NCBI GenBank assembly: GCA_016872875.1
Contig: VGYW01000487.1
Span: forward strand, 1-6,012
DNA from: Planctomycetota bacterium
GTDB lineage: Bacteria; Planctomycetota; PUPC01; DSUN01
Reading direction: 5' to 3'
Length of the DNA: 6,012 nucleotides
The notes beneath the pieces were generated by a model. That model saw only the letters and a program-made list of their open reading frames with translations. It ran no database searches and was not told where the DNA came from. The translations under genes and the position numbers were made by a program. This document shows positions 1 to 5,571 of the stretch, one piece after another. Each line of letters begins with the position of its first letter. Position 1 is the stretch's first letter.

Positions 1-314
1 GTCGGGAACACGATGGTGAGCGGCCCGGGCCAGTAGCGGCTCATCAGCTTCCTGGCCGCGGGCGGCACGTTCGCCACGTGCCGCGCGACGTCCTCCTTGC
101 GGCCGACGTGGAGGCTGAAGGGCTTGTCGGGCGGCCGGCCCTTCACGGCCTTGAGGCGCTCGAGCGCCGCTGCGTCCGCCGAGTTGCAGGCGATGCCGTA
201 GACCGTCTCCGTGGGGAACGCCACGAGGGCGCCCGTGGCGATGGCCTTGGCCGCCTCCTCGATGGCCGCGAGGCCCGCGGCGTCAAGCCTGGCTGGGACC
301 ACCCGTGCCTTCAC
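1..314 (-). CDS. tsaC: Threonylcarbamoyl-AMP synthase, TsaC/Sua5/YrdC family (3' part beyond the window)
   Basis: The product joins L-threonine, bicarbonate and ATP into threonylcarbamoyl-AMP, the precursor for t6A37 modification of ANN-decoding tRNAs in the cytoplasm. I translated the minus strand from GTG at 314 and the frame stays open for 104 codons to the window edge. The fragment shows the YrdC-fold signatures in order: FPTETVYG at residues 33-40, the KGRP-x3-PF nucleotide/threonine-site motif from K58 to about 66, and WPGPLT at 95-100. Family members run from about 190 to 350 residues, so only the N-terminal part of the YrdC domain is seen and a C-terminal Sua5 domain cannot be judged. 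GTG 314 is the furthest upstream start possible, because a TGA abuts it. A good ribosome binding site, GAGGTGA (318-324), precedes it. The gene overlaps the end of the upstream glycosyltransferase by 32 bp and is probably translationally coupled to it. Confidence 0.93.
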   Translation of the reverse strand, partial: MKARVVPARLDAAGLAAIEEAAKAIATGALVAFPTETVYGIACNSADAAALERLKAVKGRPPDKPFSLHVGRKEDVARHVANVPPAARKLMSRYWPGPLTIVFP

Positions 315-1404
315 TCATCACCTCGCGGTAGACGCCCAGGGTGCCCTCGACCATGCTCTGGGCGCTGAAGTCGGTCTCCACGCGGCGGCGGCCGGCCTCG
401 CCCAGGCGGCGGCCAAGCTCGCGGTCGCGCAGCAACTGCACGATGGCGTCGGCAAGCGGCCCTGGCTCCTTCGGCGGCACCAGGAGGCCGTTCTCCCCGT
501 GGCTGACTATCTCGGGCAGGCCGCCCGCCGCGGCCGCCACCACCGGCTTCCGCATCGCAAGGGCGTCGAGCACCGACGTGCACAGCCCCTCCAGGTGCGA
601 TGACATCACGAAGACGTCGAAGAGCGCGAGCCACTGCGGCACGTCGGTGCGGAAGCCGGTGAACGTGACGGCGCGGCTGATGCCGAGCTCTTTCACCTGG
701 GCCTCGAGGGCGCCGCGTAGCTCGCCGTCGCCCACGATGAACAGCCTGGCCTTCGGCTCGGCGGCCAGCACGCGGGGCATGGCGGCCAGGAGGTAGCGCT
801 GCCCCTTGTGGTCGGCCATCGCCGCCACGTTGCCCACGACTGCCGCGTCGGGTGCGACCGCGAACTCCTCGCGGAGTCGCCCGGGCGCCACGCTCTCGAA
901 GCGCGAGAGGTCAATCCCGCTGTGGACCACCGCCACCCGGCTAGGCTCCACCCCGCCCTGGAGCAACACCTGCCGCACAGCCTCCGAAATCGCTATGAAG
1001 CGGTCGACCCCGTGGCGGTACTTGAAGCCGCTGATGAGGTTTGTGGCGACCCCGAAGTCCACGCGCCGCGACACGATGGTGCGTCCGCGCCGCGCCAGGG
1101 CTGCCGCGGCGCAGCCGAGCGCGTGCGCGTGCGAGGTGTGCATGTGGATGATGTCGAACTCCCCGCGGCGGATGAGGCGTCGGAGGGCGAGCACCGCCCT
1201 GAAGTCGGCCTCCCCGCGCATCCGCACCTCTGCCACGTCCAGCCCCGCGCCCCGGGCGCGTTCCGCCAGCGGCGAGCCCGGCTGGCACGCCACCAGCACC
1301 TCGTGGCCGCGGGCCTTCAGGCCCGTCGTGAGGTACATCACCTGCTGCTCCCCCCCGCGCCAGGTGTGCTCGCCGTCTACATGGAGAGTCTTGAGGGTTG
1401 CCAA
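283..1404 (-). CDS. GT-B glycosyltransferase, family 4-like
   Basis: A 373-residue cytoplasmic or membrane-peripheral retaining glycosyltransferase, probably moving a sugar from a nucleotide-sugar donor to a lipid-linked or surface glycan; the substrates cannot be told. The N-terminal acceptor domain (about 1-165) begins with LHVD and a glycine-rich WRGGEQQ loop (16-21), then has HMHTSHAHALG (87-97) and FIAISE (136-141). The C-terminal donor domain (about 175-360) has HKGQ (199-202), IVGDGELR (223-230) and the SSHLEGLCTSVLDALA block (268-283), followed by GGLPEIV (294-300). The signature normally written E-x7-E reads E272-x7-D280 here. The start is TTG at 1404: the frame has no other start codon before the TGA 36 bases upstream, a weak AAGG lies eight bases before it, and the protein then opens as family members do. 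It is transcribed from the promoter at 1445-1473 and is followed by the overlapping tsaC-like gene. Length is normal for the family. Confidence 0.9.
   Translation of the reverse strand: MATLKTLHVDGEHTWRGGEQQVMYLTTGLKARGHEVLVACQPGSPLAERARGAGLDVAEVRMRGEADFRAVLALRRLIRRGEFDIIHMHTSHAHALGCAAAALARRGRTIVSRRVDFGVATNLISGFKYRHGVDRFIAISEAVRQVLLQGGVEPSRVAVVHSGIDLSRFESVAPGRLREEFAVAPDAAVVGNVAAMADHKGQRYLLAAMPRVLAAEPKARLFIVGDGELRGALEAQVKELGISRAVTFTGFRTDVPQWLALFDVFVMSSHLEGLCTSVLDALAMRKPVVAAAAGGLPEIVSHGENGLLVPPKEPGPLADAIVQLLRDRELGRRLGEAGRRRVETDFSAQSMVEGTLGVYREVMSEGTGGPSQA
318..324 (-). promoter_or_regulatory. Ribosome binding site of the tsaC-like gene
   Basis: GAGGTGA on the minus strand sits three bases before the GTG at 314, with the GAGG core six bases away. 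It lies inside the coding sequence of the glycosyltransferase. Together with the TGA that touches the GTG, it fixes the start of the tsaC-like gene. Confidence 0.75.
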
Positions 1405-1444
1405 GAGGCGGACCTTGCTGGTGGGGGCCTCACTCCATCAACGC

Positions 1445-1473
1445 ATTATAGCCGGGCGTGCGTGGGCGGTCAA
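1445..1473 (-). promoter_or_regulatory. Sigma70-type promoter of the glycosyltransferase-tsaC operon
   Basis: On the minus strand, a -35 box TTGACC (1468-1473) and a -10 box TATAAT (1445-1450) are separated by exactly 17 bases. Transcription should begin near 1438, leaving a leader of about 35 bases before the TTG start at 1404. The match to the housekeeping consensus is 5/6 and 6/6. It lies just downstream of the triplet palindrome, so the glycosyltransferase is a separate transcription unit from the large gene upstream. Confidence 0.85.
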
Positions 1474-1486
1474 CACAAGGGTCCGA

Positions 1487-1584
1487 ATCGTCGTCGTTGT
1501 CGTCGTCGTCCTCGTCGTCGAATCTGGAGGTCGGAAAGAGGCAGGAGGCTCGACGACGACAACGAGGACGACGACGAGGACGAT
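1487..1584. repeat. Long imperfect palindrome of GTC/GAC triplets
   Basis: The left arm (1487-1521) is nearly all TCG/GTC triplets and the right arm (1550-1584) is nearly all GAC/GAG triplets. The two 35-base arms are complementary at 30 positions, plus one possible G-U pair, around a 28-base loop. The pairing can extend outward for a few bases if one bulge is allowed. The palindrome begins 17 bases past the stop of the large minus-strand gene and ends 13 bases before the -35 box of the next promoter, which is where a transcription terminator would sit. No T-run follows on either strand, so it is not a classical intrinsic terminator. Open frames through it encode only low-complexity Asp, Ser, Val or Arg runs and are not credible genes. 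Confidence 0.8.
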
Positions 1585-1601
1585 CTAGGAAGACGGATGC
1601 C

Positions 1602-4211
1602 TCACGGTTGCGCTTTCCGCACCTTGATGGTCTCCTCCCGCCTCACTTCGTGCCGGACCCCGCGCCAGAGAATGGCCGGCTCCCCGAAGCCGTGGAAGAC
1701 GCGAATCCTGGCCTCCTTGCCGCCAAGCAGGCTCTCGCCCTCCAGGAGGCGAATGGTGAAGAGTGCGCCGTCGGGGTAGGCCTGTTCGCCCCAGGCCTTG
1801 GCGTAAAAAGCGACGAAGCGCGGGGCCTGGACGACGAAGCCCCACGGTGGAAGGGTGGCAGTGAACCCGAAGCGCGTGCCGACCACAACGTCGGCGGAGC
1901 CGAAGTTCACCACGGCCTCAGTTGCCTCGGGGCCTTCGCCGTAGACGGCGCGGCGGATCGAGCCGTCCGGCCCGCGGAGGTCGAGCTGGGTTAGGCGCTG
2001 GTGCGCCGTTGCCTCGTGGAGCGGGCCGAGGACCTCCTGGGTGCTCTTGAGGAACACGTCGGTGGGGTGCATGCCCTCGGCCCAGCCGCGGTCGGAGCGG
2101 ACGAAAGCAGAGCGGGGCGGGCTGGCGGCACCCCGGCTCGGTTCGAACCTGAGCTCCGGCCTCAGCACGAGCCGTCCCGCTAGCACCCGCCGCTCGCCGT
2201 CGCAGCCGGGCAGCCGCGCGCGTACCGCGATGTCCTCCTTGCCGAAAAGGCCGACGTAGACGTTCACCGCCTCGGCGCGAACCGCGGGCGGAATGTCAAC
2301 GGTGTGCGGCCCTATCTCCACTCTCTGCCCCTTCCGCCACTGCGAGGTCGGCGGCTCGGGCTGGTGATCGTCCTGGAACTTGATCTCGCTCGGGGCGCCG
2401 AAGTGGACGAATACCCGCCAATCCTTCTTGACATCCTCCTCGACCTCCCAGGCGTAGCGGATGCGGAACGAACCTTTCCCGACTGGCTCGACGCCGACGA
2501 CGCGCGGCCGCGCCGCCACGGCGTCCACCGCCTCGGGCCGCCGCTCCCAGTAGAGGTGGTCGGGCACGGAGTGGTAGTGGAGCGGGCGGGCGCACAGGAC
2601 GTGGTGGGCGACGTACTCCGCCGCCGCCTCCGCCGCGTAGCCGTACTTCCCGTAGGCCACCTGGCAGTCGTGGTAGACCATCTCCCAGAAGGGAATCACC
2701 GTCGCCCCCAGGCTCGCGGGGTCGAGGCTGTGGAAGTACTTGCCGCTCACGCCCACCAACCCCTCGAAGAAGTCGCTGTGGGGCAGCGCCCATTCGCGGC
2801 CGCACTCGCTCCCGAAGAGGCCGAAGACCTCGCGGGCGTAGTCGCTGAGCTTCGCCTTCCACGCGATGTCGTCGTTCCGCCCGATCGGGTGGGCGGGGTC
2901 GTGGCACTCGCGCGGGCCGACCGCGTAGGTGGTGTCAATGAAGTAGCTCAAGGGGGCGAAGAGCTTCTGGGTTTCCGGCAGGTTCTGCGGGCGGCGGGCC
3001 AGCTCGAGCTGCTTCGGGGCGCAGACCATGTAGGCGCGGCCGCCGAGCCAGCGCCCGCCCTTGATCAGCTCCCCCTTCGCCGTCTTCTCGATGAACGCCG
3101 GGTCCCAGCTCTTCGCGTCGCGGTACATGTCTTGGAAGTTGTCGTGCAGGCAGGCCACGTAGCCGAGTGCCTGGATTCGGCGGACGGCGTCGGCGAGGGC
3201 TTTGTTGCCGCCGCACTCGGGGTTGGCGGGCAGGTTGTCGGGGTGGCGGCAGTCGTAGCCGCCCTCGGTCCAGCCGCCGATGATGAAGAGGCAGCGCTCG
3301 ATGCCGACCTCCTTGCGGATGTGCTCGGCCACCTTGGCAGCCTCATCGAAGGTCCAGTGGACCTTCACCTCTTCGTCCTTCGTGCTCTCCTCGTTCCGCT
3401 TGCGGGCGAGACAGGTCCAGAGCTTGACGTTGGCCGCGCCGAGCATCAGTTCGGCCTTCTTGTTGCGCTGAATCTTGCTCTTGAGCGTCGAGGCCAGCCC
3501 CTTCGCCTCCGCGATGCGGCGATACCCCGCCGCAATCGTGTTCCAATCCCCCATCCCCAACGGCGTCAGCCGCACGGTTCTCGCGGAGCGACGCAAGCCG
3601 AGCGTCGTGACGAGTTCCTGCTTGTGCGCAGCCTCGCGCGGCTGGGTGCTCTGGACCTCTGGGAGCACGTAGGCATCGTCCCAGCTCACCACAAGCGCCG
3701 AGCCTTTCTTCACAATGCCCAGCATGTTGATATGGCACCCCTCATATTCCGAGGTGCCGAACGTATGCCTGAAGGACTTCCCGCTATCCGCCCTTATCAG
3801 CAGCCCCTCTCTGCTCGGCACGACGATATAACCCCCCTCCGCATCCGTCACGCCCATGGCATCGCCCAGCACACGGACATCCTCCACCCCCTCGTAGCGC
3901 AACTCGCACGCCCGCCCGCCATCCACCAGCGCGAACGTCACCCCCGCTCCGTTCTTCTTCTTGAGCTTCACGGTCTCTCCCGCTGCCTCTGCGTCGCTGA
4001 ACCCGCCCTGGAGCGCTGCCGAGGCCCCTGGGCTAGCCTCGCCCGTCGTCGGCCATCGCACCCCCGACCCCCTATCGAGCATCGCCCATCGCCCCGACTT
4101 CGGGTCAATCTCCACCTGCATGGCCGCGCTCTCCAGCCTCAGCGTTTCGCCTCTCGCGCGCATCATCATTTCCCCCAAAGCAATGGCTATGATCGCGGCC
4201 CTTGCCTTCAC
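1602..4211 (-). CDS. Large glycoside-hydrolase-like protein, GH101/DUF5696-type barrel
   Basis: An 869-residue protein, probably acting on complex carbohydrate. Residues about 20-245 look like an N-terminal beta-sandwich. Residues about 255-560 look like a (beta/alpha)8 barrel with IGGWTEGGYDCRHPDNLPAN (311-330), ALGYVACLHDNFQDMYRD (348-365), YFIDTTYA (423-430) and FGSECGREWALPHSDFFEG (466-484). In GH101 endo-alpha-N-acetylgalactosaminidases the nucleophile is an Asp in a short beta-strand motif and the acid/base is a Glu about 30 residues later. D426 and E469 are the likely equivalents here, which is an inference. Residues about 570-685 resemble a beta-sandwich seen in polysaccharide-related proteins (VFVHFG, FQDDH, PTSQWRKGQ), and a further beta-rich region closes the protein. 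The GTG start at 4211 is preceded by GAAGGAG (4218-4224) at six bases. The N-terminus has only a short hydrophobic stretch, AAIIAIAL, so export is possible but unsure. The substrate is unknown. It is apparently monocistronic. Confidence 0.7.
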   Translation of the reverse strand: MKARAAIIAIALGEMMMRARGETLRLESAAMQVEIDPKSGRWAMLDRGSGVRWPTTGEASPGASAALQGGFSDAEAAGETVKLKKKNGAGVTFALVDGGRACELRYEGVEDVRVLGDAMGVTDAEGGYIVVPSREGLLIRADSGKSFRHTFGTSEYEGCHINMLGIVKKGSALVVSWDDAYVLPEVQSTQPREAAHKQELVTTLGLRRSARTVRLTPLGMGDWNTIAAGYRRIAEAKGLASTLKSKIQRNKKAELMLGAANVKLWTCLARKRNEESTKDEEVKVHWTFDEAAKVAEHIRKEVGIERCLFIIGGWTEGGYDCRHPDNLPANPECGGNKALADAVRRIQALGYVACLHDNFQDMYRDAKSWDPAFIEKTAKGELIKGGRWLGGRAYMVCAPKQLELARRPQNLPETQKLFAPLSYFIDTTYAVGPRECHDPAHPIGRNDDIAWKAKLSDYAREVFGLFGSECGREWALPHSDFFEGLVGVSGKYFHSLDPASLGATVIPFWEMVYHDCQVAYGKYGYAAEAAAEYVAHHVLCARPLHYHSVPDHLYWERRPEAVDAVAARPRVVGVEPVGKGSFRIRYAWEVEEDVKKDWRVFVHFGAPSEIKFQDDHQPEPPTSQWRKGQRVEIGPHTVDIPPAVRAEAVNVYVGLFGKEDIAVRARLPGCDGERRVLAGRLVLRPELRFEPSRGAASPPRSAFVRSDRGWAEGMHPTDVFLKSTQEVLGPLHEATAHQRLTQLDLRGPDGSIRRAVYGEGPEATEAVVNFGSADVVVGTRFGFTATLPPWGFVVQAPRFVAFYAKAWGEQAYPDGALFTIRLLEGESLLGGKEARIRVFHGFGEPAILWRGVRHEVRREETIKVRKAQP

Positions 4212-4217
4212 GTGGCA

Positions 4218-4224
4218 CTCCTTC
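4218..4224 (-). promoter_or_regulatory. Ribosome binding site of the glycoside-hydrolase-like gene
   Basis: GAAGGAG on the minus strand, six bases before the GTG at 4211. It is a strong match to the Shine-Dalgarno consensus and supports the GTG start over later in-frame ATG codons (for example the ATG triplet encoding residues 15-17). Confidence 0.75.
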
Positions 4225-4239
4225 CCCTGGTTGTAGTGG

Positions 4240-4251
4240 GGGCTTCAGCCC
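4240..4251 (-). repeat. Small hairpin in the leader of the glycoside-hydrolase-like gene
   Basis: GGGC-TTCA-GCCC on the plus strand (GGGC-TGAA-GCCC in the transcript) gives a four-pair stem that can be read as five pairs with a tighter loop. It lies between the predicted transcription start (near 4261) and the ribosome binding site at 4218-4224. GGGCTGAAGCCC-type hairpins are, from memory, common between genes in planctomycete-like genomes. It may be a dispersed repeat, a leader structure, or both. Confidence 0.45.
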
Positions 4252-4267
4252 GTCTCCTTCCTGCGCA

Positions 4268-4295
4268 AGTATAGCCGCTCGGCCCGCTATGTCAA
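4268..4295 (-). promoter_or_regulatory. Sigma70-type promoter of the glycoside-hydrolase-like gene
   Basis: On the minus strand, the -35 box TTGACA (4290-4295, a perfect match) and the -10 box TATACT (4268-4273, 5/6) are separated by 16 bases. Transcription should start near 4261, giving a leader of about 50 bases. It is one half of a divergent promoter pair whose -35 boxes are about 126 bases apart. Confidence 0.83.
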
Positions 4296-4338
4296 CCGAA
4301 GGCATGGCTTCTCTCCTCGGCCTCGTCTTCATTGCCTT

Positions 4339-4401
4339 GCCCCCATTCCCCTGCCCTTCTCTGTGCCCGCGGCAGAAGGAAGCTGGGAGGGGAATGGGGG
4401 C
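4339..4401. repeat. Long inverted repeat between the divergent promoters
   Basis: The left arm (4339-4356) and right arm (4385-4401) pair over 17 bases with a single bulged G in the left arm. The intervening 28 bases can extend the stem through CCTTCT (4355-4360) with AGAAGG (4374-4379), though this partly competes with the outer pairing. A partial third copy, AGGGGAATGG, follows directly at 4402-4411. The element sits about 44 bases upstream of the minus-strand -35 box and 20 bases upstream of the plus-strand -35 box. It could be a regulator site, a cruciform, or a remnant of a dispersed repeat. Confidence 0.75.
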
Positions 4402-4406
4402 AGGGG
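4385..4406 (+). promoter_or_regulatory. Potential G-quadruplex upstream of the SH3-protein promoter
   Basis: Four guanine runs of 3, 4, 5 and 4 bases (4385-4387, 4389-4392, 4396-4400 and 4403-4406) are separated by loops A, AAT and CA. This satisfies the usual G3+N1-7 four-run rule. It ends 15 bases before the -35 box of the plus-strand promoter. The opposite arm of the palindrome offers three G-runs plus a GG on the minus strand. Whether it folds in the cell is unknown. Confidence 0.6.
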
Positions 4407-4421
4407 AATGGAAGAAGAGAG

Positions 4422-4450
4422 TTGACTTCGCGGCTTGCGGGCACTATAAT
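4422..4450 (+). promoter_or_regulatory. Sigma70-type promoter of the SH3-domain protein gene
   Basis: The -35 box TTGACT (4422-4427, 5/6) and -10 box TATAAT (4445-4450, 6/6) are separated by 17 bases. Transcription should begin near 4457, about 60 bases before the preferred ATG at 4518. No other promoter of this quality is seen before the gene. Confidence 0.85.
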
Positions 4451-4517
4451 GCGGGCGGTGAAGATTCCCCGTTCGATTCCCTGAGCATGGGCTGCGTGAC
4501 GAGCTAGGAGTATGGCC

Positions 4518-5525
4518 ATGCGTTCGCTCATCGGGCTTCTGGTGTGGGGTTTCTGCCTGTCGTTGATGGCGGGCGAGGCCGAGCCGAAGAAAGAGGAGCC
4601 AAAGAAGGCTGAGCCGAAGGCGGAGCCCAAGGCTGAACCCAAAGCGGAACCCGCCGCCACCCCCACGCCGCCGTTCCTGGGCGAGGTCACGGGCGAGCGG
4701 GTGTACATCCGGGCCGGCGATGGGATCAACTACACTGTCCTGACCGTGGCCGGGCGCGGCGACCAGGTGGAGGTGAAGGAGAAGCGCTACGAGTGGTTCG
4801 GCATCCCAGTGCCGAAAACCTGCACGGTGTGGGTGCGGAACGACATGGTGTCGGTGGAGGCCGAAGGGAAGCAGGCGACGGTGATTAAGGACAGGGTGAA
4901 CGTTCGGGCGCGGCCCGGGCTGACGCCCGACGCGAGTGTGCTCGGACAGCTAGATAAGGGGACGCGTCTTGGGGTGGTGGACGCCGATGGCGATTGGGTG
5001 GGGGTGAGCCCGCCGGCGCAGGCGATGGCGTGGATTCACAGCCAACACGTCCGCAAGGTGGGGGAGGGCGGGACGGCGCCTGTGGCGAAGGAGGCGACGC
5101 CGAGGCCGCCGGTGCTCGCCCGCGGTGCAGCGGCGGAGGCGCTGCGGAAGGCCCAAGAGCTTTACCAGGCGGAACTTGCGAAGCCGGCCGAGAAGCGCAG
5201 CTTCGACGACGTTCTCGCCGCCTATCAGAAGGTCGCCAATCAGGCGGACGACCCCGTGTCTGCCGCGGCCGCCGAGCGCGCGCGGCAGCGCCTGCTCAAG
5301 ATAGTAGACCTCCACAGTTCTCTGCGAGCCGCCCGCGAGCCGCTCGACCAGTTCGAAAAGAAGTACAAGGGGCTTGAGGAAGAGTACAAGAGGCGAGCCG
5401 AGGACGCAGGCAAGGCGAAATCCGAGGAGGAGGGGAAGGGCAAGCCTGAGGAGCAGCCCAAGGGGAAGGGTGAGGAACCAGCCAAGGGGAAAGGCGAGGA
5501 ACCGCCCAAGGCGAAGGCTGAATAG
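4518..5525 (+). CDS. Exported protein with two bacterial SH3 domains and charged low-complexity tails
   Basis: A 335-residue protein (numbering below counts from the ATG at 4512, two codons earlier). A Sec-type signal peptide covers residues 3-21 (MRSLIGLLVWGFCLSLMAG), with cleavage likely after A20 or G21; there is no good lipobox around C15. A Lys/Glu/Pro linker with four KAEP units follows (32-47). Two SH3b-like beta-barrels come next: about 57-117 (VYIRAGDGINYTVL, WVRNDMV) and about 121-183 (VNVRARPG, SVLGQLDKGTRLGVV, WIHSQHVRKV). Such domains commonly bind peptidoglycan or other ligands. Residues about 205-300 are helical and Ala/Glu/Lys-rich, perhaps coiled coil, and an EEPxKGKG-type tail ends the protein. 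ATG 4518 is preferred because GGAG (4507-4510) lies seven bases before it, against one base before ATG 4512. No catalytic domain is visible. A structural or adaptor role in the envelope is an inference. Confidence 0.85.
   Translation: MRSLIGLLVWGFCLSLMAGEAEPKKEEPKKAEPKAEPKAEPKAEPAATPTPPFLGEVTGERVYIRAGDGINYTVLTVAGRGDQVEVKEKRYEWFGIPVPKTCTVWVRNDMVSVEAEGKQATVIKDRVNVRARPGLTPDASVLGQLDKGTRLGVVDADGDWVGVSPPAQAMAWIHSQHVRKVGEGGTAPVAKEATPRPPVLARGAAAEALRKAQELYQAELAKPAEKRSFDDVLAAYQKVANQADDPVSAAAAERARQRLLKIVDLHSSLRAAREPLDQFEKKYKGLEEEYKRRAEDAGKAKSEEEGKGKPEEQPKGKGEEPAKGKGEEPPKAKAE
4605..4652 (+). repeat. 12-bp coding minisatellite (KAEP x4)
   Basis: Four tandem units of 12 bases each encode Lys-Ala-Glu-Pro directly after the signal peptide. 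Codons vary at third positions (GCT/GCG, GAG/GAA, CCG/CCC, AAG/AAA), so the protein repeat is kept while the DNA has drifted. This looks like selection for a stiff, charged spacer rather than a fresh slippage product. Confidence 0.8.
5448..5519 (+). repeat. 24-bp coding repeat (EEPxKGKG x3)
   Basis: Three 24-base units encode EEQPKGKG, EEPAKGKG and EEPPKAKA at the C-terminus of the SH3 protein. The array mirrors the Lys/Glu/Pro composition of the N-terminal linker and is probably unstructured. Confidence 0.78.
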
Positions 5526-5538
5526 CCCTAAGCTTCCA

Positions 5539-5571
5539 TCATTGTTGTGGGCCGGGGACCCTCAACAATGA
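5539..5571 (+). terminator. Hairpin just after the SH3-protein gene, terminator-like but without a T-run
   Basis: TCATTGTTG (5539-5547) pairs perfectly with CAACAATGA (5563-5571). After one T-T mismatch, three further G-C pairs close a seven-base loop. It begins 13 bases past the TAG stop, the usual place for a terminator, but is followed by a G-rich stretch instead of T residues. It also contains the first two copies of the CCTCAACAATG repeat family, so termination is only one possible role. Confidence 0.4.

Noticed and set aside
1487..1584. Classical rho-independent terminator
   Set aside because: The stem is well placed but no T-run follows on the minus strand; it is described as a palindrome of unknown role instead.
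808..1779. 323-codon open frame on the plus strand running through the triplet palindrome
   Set aside because: Most of it is antisense to the glycosyltransferase, and the rest is Arg/Asp low complexity from the triplet repeats. No domain is recognisable.
2304..4274. 656-codon open frame on the plus strand
   Set aside because: It lies antisense to the glycoside-hydrolase-like gene, which has a strong ribosome binding site, promoter and recognisable motifs. The plus-strand product has no recognisable domain and is the usual shadow of GC-biased codon use.
4550..4575. Lipoprotein signal around C15 of the SH3 protein
   Set aside because: The residues before the cysteine (Trp-Gly-Phe) do not fit a lipobox, and the hydrophobic segment continues past it, which fits an ordinary Sec signal peptide better.
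4292..4729. 145-codon minus-strand frame across the divergent promoter region
   Set aside because: It covers both -35 boxes and the antisense of the SH3 gene's signal peptide and KAEP repeats. Its repetitive Gly/Ser/Ala sequence is a by-product of those repeats.
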